Shown: piece by piece, positions 16,774 through 24,751 of the stretch | How the letters are laid out: the number at the start of each line of letters is the position of its first letter | Position numbering within the stretch: position 1 is the first letter of the stretch | Assembly: GCA_017474515.1 (NCBI GenBank) | Contig: JAFVHN010000067.1 | Location: 1 to 64,000 of the forward strand | Length of the DNA stretch: 64,000 nucleotides | Direction: 5' to 3' | From: Prevotella sp. | GTDB lineage: Bacteria > Bacteroidota > Bacteroidia > Bacteroidales > Bacteroidaceae | Notes under the pieces: model-generated | What the model was told of the DNA's origin: nothing | Seen by the model: the letters and a program-made list of their open reading frames with translations, nothing else | Databases searched by the model: none | Program-made: the position numbers and the translations under genes

Positions 16774-18459
16774 TCAAGCTGCACAGAAGAAGAGCACGAG
16801 TATCTGTGCCGTGAAAATTCTAAGGAACATCGTCAAAGGATAGACGGTGGAATACCCCACGGCGGGAGCATCTTTCGAGCATGAGGCGTTGGCGTAGGCC
16901 AGGGCCGGCGGGTCGGTATATGCACCGGCAATCATGCCCATGATGGTGAAATAGTTGAAGTTGAAACGGCGGCGTGCCACGGCTCCCACGATAAGAATGG
17001 GAATAACGGTAATGAGAAATCCCGACAGCACATAGAGCAAGCCGTCGCCCTGCACCAGGGTGTTCCAGAAACCGGCTCCGGCCTTGATGCCCACACTTGC
17101 CAGGAAGAGCACGAGGCCTATTTCGCGAAGCATCATGTTTGCCGACGTGGTGGTGTAGGTGACCAGGTGGATTTTATAGCCATAGCGCCCCACGAGGATG
17201 GCCACGATGAGCGGTCCGCCGGCAATGCCGAGCCGCAGGGGAACGGGCATGCCGGGAATGGCAAACGGCAGGGAGCCAAAAATGACACCCAGGATGATGC
17301 CGATGAAAATGGTGGCAATGTTGGGATTGTTGAGCCGGCGCACCGAGTTTCCCATCAGGCTGGTGACGCGGTTGACGGCATCTTCGGGGCCCACCACCAT
17401 GATGCGGTCGCCCACCTGCAGGGGCAGGCTGGGGCTGGCAAAGAGGTCGATGCCGTGGCGCGTCACCCTGGTGACGTTCACCCCGTGAACATTCGAGAAG
17501 TGCATATTGCCCAGCGTCTTGCCGTTCACCGACGGGTTGGTCACCACGATGCGCTTGCTCACCATGGGCATGTCCTGCTCCTCCCAGTCGATGTCTGTCT
17601 CGGGGCCCATGAAAGCGACGATGGCCTCCTGGTCGGTCTCGGCACACACAATGTTGAGGATGTCGCCAAGATGGAAAACAGTGTCGCGGTTGGGAATGAC
17701 GACATGGCCGTTTTGCAACATGCGCGAGCATACAAAGTCGCGGTTCAGGAAATTGTGCACCTGGAGCATGGTCTTCCCCTCCAGGGCGGCGTTGGTGACC
17801 TTCAGTCGCAGACGGTAGGGCTTGGTGGCGGTGTTGGCGGCATCGTCCTGGCGTAGCCGCTCTTCCTCCTCCTGCAACTTGATGCGGCAGAAGTAGCGAA
17901 TGGCAATGGTGGCCCCGATAATGCCCAGAACGCCAAGGGGATAGGCGCAGGCGTAACCCGAGGCAATCTGTGGAACATCATCGCCGAAAACATTCGACAG
18001 GGCTTCGTTGGCGGCACCCAGGCCCGGCGTGTTGGTCACGGCACCATAGAGCGTTCCCACAAGCATGGGGAGGCTGTGGCTGTTGCCGGTGTCGAAGAAA
18101 AGGAAATAGCAGCCGAACATGACAAGGATGTTGAGAAGGATGATGAGGGCGGCCAGGCCGTTCATCTTGATGCCCGAGGCGCCGAAACTCTCGAAGAAGC
18201 CGGGGCCTACCTGCATGCCTATCATGAAGACAAAAAGCACGAGCCCGAACTCCTGGAGGAAAGTAAGCACCTGTATGGGGCCGGTAAATCCTATATGCCC
18301 GGCCAAAATGCCGGCAAAGAGTACGAAAGTGACGCCCAGCGAAATGCCGCCCACTTTCAATTTTCCAAGCAACACACCCACGGAAATCACCAACGAGTAG
18401 AGCAGCACCACATGTGCCACCGAGTTGGTGTCCGTGAAAATCTCAACTAACCAATTCAT
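16774..18459 (-). CDS. Putative AspT/YidE-family transporter
   Basis: 561 aa. Two five-helix membrane halves flank two cytoplasmic TrkA-C (RCK_C-like) domains. The first half has '[18 protein letters not shown]' and '[20 protein letters not shown]'; the second has '[20 protein letters not shown]' and '[19 protein letters not shown]'. This is the aspartate:alanine exchanger-like family (YidE/YbjL/AspT). The substrate is unknown; a dicarboxylate or amino acid is plausible given the decarboxylase genes downstream on the same strand (55-base gap). It has a 150-nt leader from the promoter at 18620. Confidence 0.85.
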   Translation of the reverse strand: MNWLVEIFTDTNSVAHVVLLYSLVISVGVLLGKLKVGGISLGVTFVLFAGILAGHIGFTGPIQVLTFLQEFGLVLFVFMIGMQVGPGFFESFGASGIKMNGLAALIILLNILVMFGCYFLFFDTGNSHSLPMLVGTLYGAVTNTPGLGAANEALSNVFGDDVPQIASGYACAYPLGVLGIIGATIAIRYFCRIKLQEEEERLRQDDAANTATKPYRLRLKVTNAALEGKTMLQVHNFLNRDFVCSRMLQNGHVVIPNRDTVFHLGDILNIVCAETDQEAIVAFMGPETDIDWEEQDMPMVSKRIVVTNPSVNGKTLGNMHFSNVHGVNVTRVTRHGIDLFASPSLPLQVGDRIMVVGPEDAVNRVTSLMGNSVRRLNNPNIATIFIGIILGVIFGSLPFAIPGMPVPLRLGIAGGPLIVAILVGRYGYKIHLVTYTTTSANMMLREIGLVLFLASVGIKAGAGFWNTLVQGDGLLYVLSGFLITVIPILIVGAVARRRFNFNYFTIMGMIAGAYTDPPALAYANASCSKDAPAVGYSTVYPLTMFLRIFTAQILVLFFCAA

Positions 18460-18482
18460 AACAATCTGTTCACCTTTCTCTT

Positions 18483-18613
18483 AACACGCCATTGGGCAGA
18501 ATCCAAAAGCCGGCCTTGGCGGGCTTTTCCTATGGCTGCGTCGGTGGTCTTTCTGACAAGCAGAAAGGCCTGCGCCCCTTTTCACGGGAAGACGTTCTTG
18601 GCACAGCCAAATT
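18483..18613 (-). promoter_or_regulatory. Leader of the transporter operon with two hairpins
   Basis: The minus-strand leader can form GGCCTTTCTG-CTTGT-CAGAAAGACC and AAAAGCC...GGCTTTT hairpins. A leader this long before an operon could hold an attenuator or RNA switch. No known riboswitch consensus was recognised, and no folding was run. Confidence 0.3.
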
Positions 18614-18619
18614 TGGGTG

Positions 18620-18627
18620 CAAAGGTA
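18620..18627 (-). promoter_or_regulatory. -7 box of the transporter/decarboxylase unit
   Basis: On the minus strand TACCTTTG is followed by CACCCAAATTTGG. It is the only good -7 box upstream of the five-gene minus-strand run 18459-13450. Confidence 0.75.
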
Positions 18628-18881
18628 CGGAATATATTGCTCATTCAGCAACTTTTGTGCAAGTTTTTTGTGTCATTTTTTAACTTTTAGCATTTTTAAC
18701 TCTGTCGGCAAGGGGTGTTTTGCGCAAGTTACGCGTTTGCTTATCTTTTCGGGAACATTGGAGTTCGGGAGTGCTTGAGTTCGGACGTCGGTTTAGAGCG
18801 TGATGGTTTTCCCGTTTTTTTGCTTTCTTTCCGCCAAGCCGACAATCGGTTGAGGGAGCCGAAAAGAGGGGTAGCGATGTA

Positions 18882-19100
18882 GGCAAAAATTGGTAAAAAT
18901 ATTTGACAAAATTACCAAAAACAAGACCGTTTTGTAACTAATTGATAATCAGTATGTTTAAAAGTTGCCGAAGTCTGACCGCAAATTTCGGATGGAAATC
19001 TTCAAGATTTCTCCCCTCAATCTTCAAAATCTCTCCCTGAAATTTGCGGTCAAACTCCTTGGGAGAAGCAAATTCTTTTGAAAAATCTTGACAAAATTCA
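18882..19100 (-). repeat. Seven-copy intergenic palindromic element, copy B (reverse)
   Basis: Inverted order relative to copy A: ATTTGACAAAATT, CGTTTTGTAAC...TGATAATCAGT, arms AGTCTGACCGCAAATTTC (18972-18989) and GAAATTTGCGGTCAAACT (19039-19056), then AAAAATCTTGACAAAATT. One arm carries a single mismatch. No TTATCCACC end is visible. Confidence 0.82.
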
Positions 19101-19242
19101 TTTCGCGTTCGAGTGATTATGGGGAGTTCGGGGGCCAGTACCTATAAGAGCCGATGCTTTCTAGAAACCGATGCTTTTTAGGAACTGACATATAGGAGCC
19201 AACGCTTTTATATGAACCGATACTTTTATAGGAGCTGACGCC

Positions 19243-19372
19243 TCTTTAAAAACCGACATATAGGAGCCGACGCTTCTTTAAAAACCGACATATAAGAGCC
19301 GACGCTTCTTTAAAAACCGACATGTAAGAGCCGACGCTTCTTTAAAAACCGACATATAAGAGCCGACGCTTC
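19243..19372. repeat. 32-bp tandem repeat array, first block
   Basis: Units starting at 19243, 19275, 19307 and 19339 share TCTTTAAAAACCGACATATA and then (A/G)GAGCCGACGCT; each is 32 bp. More degenerate versions extend back to about 19140. There are no spacers, so it is not a CRISPR array. Confidence 0.8.
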
Positions 19373-19379
19373 TTAGGAG

Positions 19380-19607
19380 CCGACGCCTCCGAGCGTCGGA
19401 GTAAATAAATCTCTCCGAATAAGAATTCAAAGTTAGTCCGACGCTTGGAAGCGTCGGCTCCTATCGAGGTGGAGTAAATTTTTCTCTCCGAACAAGAATT
19501 CAAAGTTAGTCCGACGCTTGGAAGCGTCGGCTCCTAATGAGCGGCGAAGTAACTAAACATCCTCCGAGCAACGGAAATAAAGTTAGTCCGACGCTTGGAA
19601 GCGTCGG
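19380..19607. repeat. Cluster of four CCGACGCTT palindromes
   Basis: CCGACGCCTCCGAGCGTCGG (19380-19399) is followed by three identical CCGACGCTTGGAAGCGTCGG copies at 19438-19457, 19511-19530 and 19588-19607. These three are each preceded by AAAGTTAGT and followed by CTCCTA, and are spaced about 75 bp apart. Confidence 0.85.
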
Positions 19608-19608
19608 C

Positions 19609-19800
19609 TCCTACGAGGTGTTGGCTCCGATATTGGCGTATCCTACGAGGCGTCGGCTCCGAAATTGGCGTATCCTACGAGGCGTCGGCTCAGAAATTGG
19701 CGTATCCTACGAGGCGTCGGCTCCGATATTGGCGTATCCTAAAAGGTGTCGGCTCCGATATTGGCGTATCCTACGAGGTGTCGGCTCCAAAATTAGAGTA
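19609..19800. repeat. 32-bp tandem repeat array, second block
   Basis: Six contiguous 32-bp units with consensus TCCTACGAGG(C/T)GTCGGCTCC followed by GATATTGGCGTA, starting at 19609, 19641, 19673, 19705, 19737 and 19769. The GTCGGCTCC core echoes the flank of the neighbouring palindromes. The period is not a multiple of three and overlapping frames are open only because of the repeat, so this is not coding. Confidence 0.88.
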
Positions 19801-19880
19801 TCCTAAAGAAGCGTATCCCAAAATCTTTTCTCTATTTGCAATAAACGCCCGCTATTTTTGGATATTCGGGAAAAAATACG

Positions 19881-19888
19881 TATTTTTG
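19881..19888 (+). promoter_or_regulatory. Candidate -7 box for the lipoprotein gene at 20016
   Basis: TATTTTTG fits the consensus and is followed by CAAGCG. It is 127 bases upstream of the start, so the assignment is tentative. Confidence 0.4.
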
Positions 19889-20015
19889 CAAGCGAAGAAG
19901 CGATAAAAACGTCTTTTGAAAGCTAAAGGAGCCGTGATGTTCAGACCCAGCGTCAAAACTTCTCCTCTCCTACTTTTCTAAACTTCAAGAAAGTATGACT
20001 TAAAATAAAATAGGT

Positions 20016-20531
20016 ATGCGCATTTTTCTTACTTTGGCAATGGCCATTCTATGTATTGGCTGTACCAGCAAATCATTGCCGGAAGGCGGCATCAGTGATT
20101 CCGACTGGAACGAAACGACGAAAATCATTTATCGTTTTGGCGATTCTTCCTTGCCGCCCGATTATCATCGGAGCTACACCATCACGGTCACCGAAGACCT
20201 GATTACGGTCAGCATCGACAGCTACGGCGACGAACTGCTGGCCCGCGAATTTCCGTTCTCTGCCGAGAAATTTCAAGCCCTCAAAGAGAAATTGGCAAAG
20301 AGCGGAATGAAGAAACACCTGATGAAAGGCGAAGACGGATGTACCGGCGGCACCACGGAAAGCGTCAGCCTCTACAAGCCGCAGGAGAAGTTTTTCGACG
20401 CTTACGTTTACCATTGCTCGGGCGACAGCGGCGATTTATACATGCCGGCAGGCACTACGGAACTTTTCACCGGCCTCATTCCCGGAGGTATTGAAGAGCT
20501 GATAAAAAGCACCCGAAAGCACCGTGAATAA
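20016..20531 (+). CDS. Putative lipoprotein, unknown function
   Basis: 171 aa with a lipoprotein signal (MRIFLTLAMAILCIGC; predicted lipidated Cys16). The mature part holds a YTITVTEDLITVSIDSYGDELL stretch, a helical KFQALKEKLAKSGMKK and a small Cys/Gly region (DGCTGGTTES). No family is recognised. It is probably on the inner face of the outer membrane or on the surface. It stands between a repeat-rich gap and a gene with its own promoter. Confidence 0.7.
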   Translation: MRIFLTLAMAILCIGCTSKSLPEGGISDSDWNETTKIIYRFGDSSLPPDYHRSYTITVTEDLITVSIDSYGDELLAREFPFSAEKFQALKEKLAKSGMKKHLMKGEDGCTGGTTESVSLYKPQEKFFDAYVYHCSGDSGDLYMPAGTTELFTGLIPGGIEELIKSTRKHRE

Positions 20532-20627
20532 CGCGCCACTCCCTTTGTTTTTTGATTAAAACACCACGAACGCAAACGTTTTAGCATTATTTTGCAAACT
20601 CGGCTTTGCAATACCGTATTTTATTCG

Positions 20628-20635
20628 TATCTTTG
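20628..20635 (+). promoter_or_regulatory. Promoter of small membrane protein / nifJ
   Basis: TATCTTTG with a TTTG -33 element at 20605-20608, spaced 19 bases. It lies 41 bases before the ATG at 20677. No separate promoter is evident before nifJ, so it may serve both genes. Confidence 0.75.
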
Positions 20636-20676
20636 CATCGATTTAAAACAAATCATCATTTTTAGGTATTGCCGAG

Positions 20677-20931
20677 ATGAATTATTCGAAGACAGAAATG
20701 CTATTGCTTGCCATCGCCTGGGCGACACTTACGGGCGGCATCGTGTTCGGTGCACTGGTGAGCAAAGGCATTCTTGAGTCGCACAAAGACATGTGCGAGC
20801 CCGAGGCAATAGTGACATTTGCGGCAAGCGTCTTTCTTTCCCTGGCAGCATGGGGCTTGCTGATGCTGGCCGTAAGCTATTCCCGAAGGTTGCGGAAGAT
20901 AGAAAGAATGCTGGAAGAAATGAAGAACTGA
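20677..20931 (+). CDS. Small two-TM membrane protein upstream of nifJ
   Basis: 84 aa: a first helix (MLLLAIAWATLTGGIVFGALV), a short loop with DMCEPEAI, a second helix (TFAASVFLSLAAWGLLMLAV) and a cytoplasmic basic/amphipathic end (RRLRKIERMLEEMKN). The function is unknown. It precedes nifJ by 41 bases on the same strand, and the two are probably co-transcribed. Confidence 0.65.
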   Translation: MNYSKTEMLLLAIAWATLTGGIVFGALVSKGILESHKDMCEPEAIVTFAASVFLSLAAWGLLMLAVSYSRRLRKIERMLEEMKN

Positions 20932-20972
20932 CGTAATATAAACAAATTAAATACATTTATCTTTTAATCAAA

Positions 20973-23900
20973 ATGGCTAAAGAAAAGAAATTTATCACCT
21001 GTGATGGCAACGAGGCAGCGGCTCATGTTAGCTATATGTTCTCGGAGGTAGCAGCTATCTACCCCATCACCCCGTCTTCGCCCATGGCGGAGCATGTTGA
21101 CGAATGGGCTGCCCGTGGTCGCAAGAACCTGTGGGGCCAGACCGTCTTGGTTCAGGAAATGCAGTCGGAGGCCGGTGCCGCCGGAGCCGTTCACGGTTCG
21201 CTGCAGGCCGGTGCCCTCACCACCACATTCACCGCCTCTCAGGGTCTGCTCCTGATGATTCCCAACATGTACAAGATTGCCGGCGAGCTGATTCCCACCG
21301 TGTTCGACGTCAGCGCCCGCACACTTGCTTCACATTCACTCTGCATCTTCGGCGACCACCAGGATGTGATGTCGTGCCGCCAGACCGGTTTTGCCATGCT
21401 CTGCGAGGGTGGCGTGCAGGAGGTCATGGACCTCACCGCCGTGGCTCACCTGGCAACACTGGAGACCTGCGTGCCCTTCGTGAACTTCTTCGACGGCTTC
21501 CGCACCTCCCACGAGTATCACAAGATTGAACTCATGGACCAGGAGGACATCCGCCCGCTCGTCAAGGAAGAGTACATCAAGCGTTTCCGCGACCGTGCCA
21601 TGTCGCCCGAGCGTCCCATCACGCGCGGTACTGCCGAGAACCCCGAGACCTTCTTCACTCACCGCGAGGCTTGCAACCCCTACTACGACAGCGTGCCCGA
21701 AGTGGTTGAGAAGTACCTGGGCGAAATATCCAAGATTACGGGCCGCGAGTATCACCTCTTCTCATATTATGGAGCTGAGGATGCCGACCGCATGATCATC
21801 CTGATGGGCTCGGCCACCGATGCCGCACGCGAAGCCATCGACTACCTGAACGCCAACGGCCAGAAGGTGGGCATGATCAGCGTTCACCTCTATCGCCCGT
21901 TCAGCGTGAAACATCTGCTGGCCAGCGTTCCCAAGAGCGTGAAGCGCATTGCCGTGCTCGACCGCACAAAGGAGCCCGGAGCCAACGGCGAACCGCTGTA
22001 CCTCGACGTGAAGGACGCCTACTACGACGTAGAGGACCGTCCGCTCATCGTGGGAGGACGCTACGGACTGGGTTCACACGACACCACTCCGGCACAAATC
22101 ATCAGCGTGTTCAACAACCTTGCCATGCCCGAGCCCAAGAACCATTTCACCATCGGCATCGTGGACGACGTGACCTTCACATCGCTGCCCGCCGTTGAGG
22201 AAATTGCACTCGGCGGAAAGGGAATGTTCCAGGCCAAGTTCTTCGGACTGGGTGCCGACGGTACCGTGGGAGCCAACAAGAACAGCGTGAAAATCATCGG
22301 CGACAACACCGACAAGTACTGCCAGGCTTACTTCTCCTACGACTCGAAGAAGTCGGGAGGCTTCACCTGCTCGCACCTGCGCTTCGGCGACACGCCCATC
22401 CGCTCCACTTACCTGGTGACCACGCCCAACTTCGTGGCTTGCCACGTGCAGGCTTACCTCCACATGTATGACGTGACCCGCGGCCTGCAGAAGAACGGCA
22501 CGTTCCTGCTGAACACCATCTTCGAGGGCGACGAGCTGGCCAACTTCATGCCGAACAAGGTGAAGCGCTACTTCGCACAGAACAACATCACCGTCTATAC
22601 CATCAATGCCACCAAGATTGCACAGGAGATTGGACTTGGCAACCGCACGAACACCATCCTGCAGAGCGCTTTCTTCCGCATCACGGGCGTCATTCCCGAG
22701 GAACTGGCCATCGAGCAGATGAAGAAGTTCATCGTGAAGTCATACGGTTCGAAGGGTGAAGACGTGGTGAACAAGAACTATGCTGCCGTGGACCGCGGAG
22801 GCGAATACAAGCAGTTTGAGGTGAAGCCCGAATGGGCCAACCTGCCCGACGACGCCGAGAAGGCCGACGACGCTCCCGCATTCGTCAAGGAGCTGGTGCG
22901 CCCCATCAACGCACAGGCCGGCGACCTGCTGCCCGTCAGCGCATTCACGAAGTTCGGCACCGCCGACGGCTCATGGGAAGTGGGCACCGCCGCCTACGAG
23001 AAGCGCGGCGTGGAGGCTTTCGTGCCGGCATGGAACTCCGAGAACTGCATCCAGTGTAACCAGTGCGCATATATCTGTCCTCACGCTGCCATCCGTCCCT
23101 TCGTCCTCACCGACGACGAACTGGCCGGCTTCGAGGGCCTCGACACCCTTGAGATGAAGGCTCCCGCCGCCATGAAGGGCATGCACTTCGTCATCGAGCC
23201 CAGCGTGCTCGACTGCCTGGGATGCGGCAACTGCGCCGACATCTGCCCGGGACATCCGAAGAAGGGCAAGGCACTCACCATGGTGCCCTTCAATCCCGAC
23301 AAGGCCGAAATGAAGAAGATGGCCGCCGACTGGGACAAGCTGGTGAAGGTTCCCAGCAAGCAACACCTCGTGGACATCCGCAGCAATGTGAAGAACTCTC
23401 AGTTCGCACAGCCGCTCTTCGAGTTCTCGGGAGCTTGCTCCGGTTGCGGTGAGACTCCGTATGTGAAACTCATCAGCCAGTTGTTCGGCGACCGTCAGAT
23501 GATTGCCAACGCCACGGGCTGCTCGAGCATCTATTCGGCTTCCATTCCCTCAACTCCTTACACCAAGAACGAGAAGGGACAGGGACCGTGCTTCAACAAC
23601 TCTTTGTTTGAGGACTTCTGCGAGTTTGGTCTCGGCATGGCCCTCGGTAACAAGAAGATGAAGGAGCGCGTGGCCAAGCTGCTCGCCGACGCTTCTGAAG
23701 GTGCTCCCGAGGAATTCAAGGCTCTCGCCAACGAATGGATTGCCAACATGGACGATGCCGACAAGACCAAGGAGATTGCCCCGAAACTGCGCGAGGCCAT
23801 CAAGGGCGGTGCCGAGGCCGGTTGCCCCTTCTGCAAGGAACTGCAGACCCTCGACCACTACCTGGTGAAGCGCTCACAATGGATTATCGGCGGCGACGGT

Positions 23901-24539
23901 GCCTCCTACGACATCGGTTACGGCGGCCTCGACCATGTCATCGCTTCGGGTGAGGATGTCAACATCCTCGTGCTCGACACCGAGGTCTATTCCAACACCG
24001 GCGGACAGGCATCGAAGGCCACACCGCTCGGAGCCATCGCACAATTCGCCGCTCAAGGCAAGCGCATCCGCAAGAAGGACCTCGGCATGATTGCCACCAC
24101 CTACGGTTACGTCTATGTGGCACAGATTGCCATGGGCGCCGACCACGCTCAGTGCCTGAAGGCCATCCGCGAGGCAGAGGCTTGGCACGGGCCCAGCATC
24201 ATCATTGCCTACGCTCCGTGTATCAACCATGGCCTGAAGGCCAAGGGAGGCATGGGAAAGAGCCAGGCAGAGGAGAAGAAGGCTGTGGAATGCGGTTACT
24301 GGCACCTCTGGCGCTTCAACCCCGCTCTCATTGAGGAAGGCAAGAACCCGTTCTCACTCGACAGCAAGGAGCCCAACTGGGACAACTTCCACGACTTCCT
24401 CATGGGCGAGGTGCGCTACCTCTCCGTCAAGAAGGCCTACCCCAACGAGGCCGAGGAACTCTTCGCCGAGGCACAGCGCATGGCACAGCTCCGCTACAAG
24501 AGCTATGTGCGCAAGACGCAGGAGAACTGGGAAGAATAA
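20973..24539 (+). CDS. nifJ: Pyruvate:ferredoxin (flavodoxin) oxidoreductase
   Basis: 1188 aa, the usual single-chain PFOR. It oxidises pyruvate with CoA to acetyl-CoA and CO2 and reduces ferredoxin; a central enzyme of anaerobic fermentation. Visible domains: the N-terminal pyrimidine-binding domain (AIYPITPSSPMAEHVDEWA), a two-[4Fe-4S] ferredoxin domain (C692, C695, C698, C702 and C748, C751, C754, C758) and the TPP domain (SGCGET, GDGASYDIGYGGLDH, NTGGQASKATPLGA). The proximal cluster cysteines are in GACSGCGETPY. Codon use is strongly biased to C/G-ending codons, which suggests high expression. A clean terminator follows. Confidence 0.97.
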   Translation: MAKEKKFITCDGNEAAAHVSYMFSEVAAIYPITPSSPMAEHVDEWAARGRKNLWGQTVLVQEMQSEAGAAGAVHGSLQAGALTTTFTASQGLLLMIPNMYKIAGELIPTVFDVSARTLASHSLCIFGDHQDVMSCRQTGFAMLCEGGVQEVMDLTAVAHLATLETCVPFVNFFDGFRTSHEYHKIELMDQEDIRPLVKEEYIKRFRDRAMSPERPITRGTAENPETFFTHREACNPYYDSVPEVVEKYLGEISKITGREYHLFSYYGAEDADRMIILMGSATDAAREAIDYLNANGQKVGMISVHLYRPFSVKHLLASVPKSVKRIAVLDRTKEPGANGEPLYLDVKDAYYDVEDRPLIVGGRYGLGSHDTTPAQIISVFNNLAMPEPKNHFTIGIVDDVTFTSLPAVEEIALGGKGMFQAKFFGLGADGTVGANKNSVKIIGDNTDKYCQAYFSYDSKKSGGFTCSHLRFGDTPIRSTYLVTTPNFVACHVQAYLHMYDVTRGLQKNGTFLLNTIFEGDELANFMPNKVKRYFAQNNITVYTINATKIAQEIGLGNRTNTILQSAFFRITGVIPEELAIEQMKKFIVKSYGSKGEDVVNKNYAAVDRGGEYKQFEVKPEWANLPDDAEKADDAPAFVKELVRPINAQAGDLLPVSAFTKFGTADGSWEVGTAAYEKRGVEAFVPAWNSENCIQCNQCAYICPHAAIRPFVLTDDELAGFEGLDTLEMKAPAAMKGMHFVIEPSVLDCLGCGNCADICPGHPKKGKALTMVPFNPDKAEMKKMAADWDKLVKVPSKQHLVDIRSNVKNSQFAQPLFEFSGACSGCGETPYVKLISQLFGDRQMIANATGCSSIYSASIPSTPYTKNEKGQGPCFNNSLFEDFCEFGLGMALGNKKMKERVAKLLADASEGAPEEFKALANEWIANMDDADKTKEIAPKLREAIKGGAEAGCPFCKELQTLDHYLVKRSQWIIGGDGASYDIGYGGLDHVIASGEDVNILVLDTEVYSNTGGQASKATPLGAIAQFAAQGKRIRKKDLGMIATTYGYVYVAQIAMGADHAQCLKAIREAEAWHGPSIIIAYAPCINHGLKAKGGMGKSQAEEKKAVECGYWHLWRFNPALIEEGKNPFSLDSKEPNWDNFHDFLMGEVRYLSVKKAYPNEAEELFAEAQRMAQLRYKSYVRKTQENWEE

Positions 24540-24570
24540 GCCCAAGGCATTTCTTTAAACCATCACTAAC

Positions 24571-24614
24571 GGGAAAGGCATCCACCACAAGGATGCCTTT
24601 CCTGTTTTTTTTTG
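24571..24614 (+). terminator. Terminator of nifJ
   Basis: GGGAAAGGCATCC and GGATGCCTTTCCTG form a 12-13-bp stem around CACCACAA, followed by a run of nine T residues. Confidence 0.93.
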
Positions 24615-24698
24615 TATGGCAATGGCCACTCTCTGATATGCCTCATCGTTATATATAATTTTAAAAAAAAAACATTTGGTATTGTCAATTAATTGTAA

Positions 24699-24706
24699 TA
24701 CATTTG
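24699..24706 (+). promoter_or_regulatory. Promoter of the second LRR gene
   Basis: TACATTTG with TTTG at 24675-24678, 20 bases upstream. It lies 46 bases before the ATG at 24752. Confidence 0.7.
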
Positions 24707-24751
24707 CACATAATAATATAAATTATGTGTCAAACTAAAAACATTACAACA

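Noticed and set aside
19609-19800. Possible CRISPR array
   Set aside because: Units are contiguous with no unique spacers and there are no cas genes in the window.
19537-19906. Open frames with repeated 'GVGSEIGVSYEASA' phrases
   Set aside because: They are produced by the 32-bp repeat read in overlapping frames. The period is not a multiple of three, so no single repeat protein exists.
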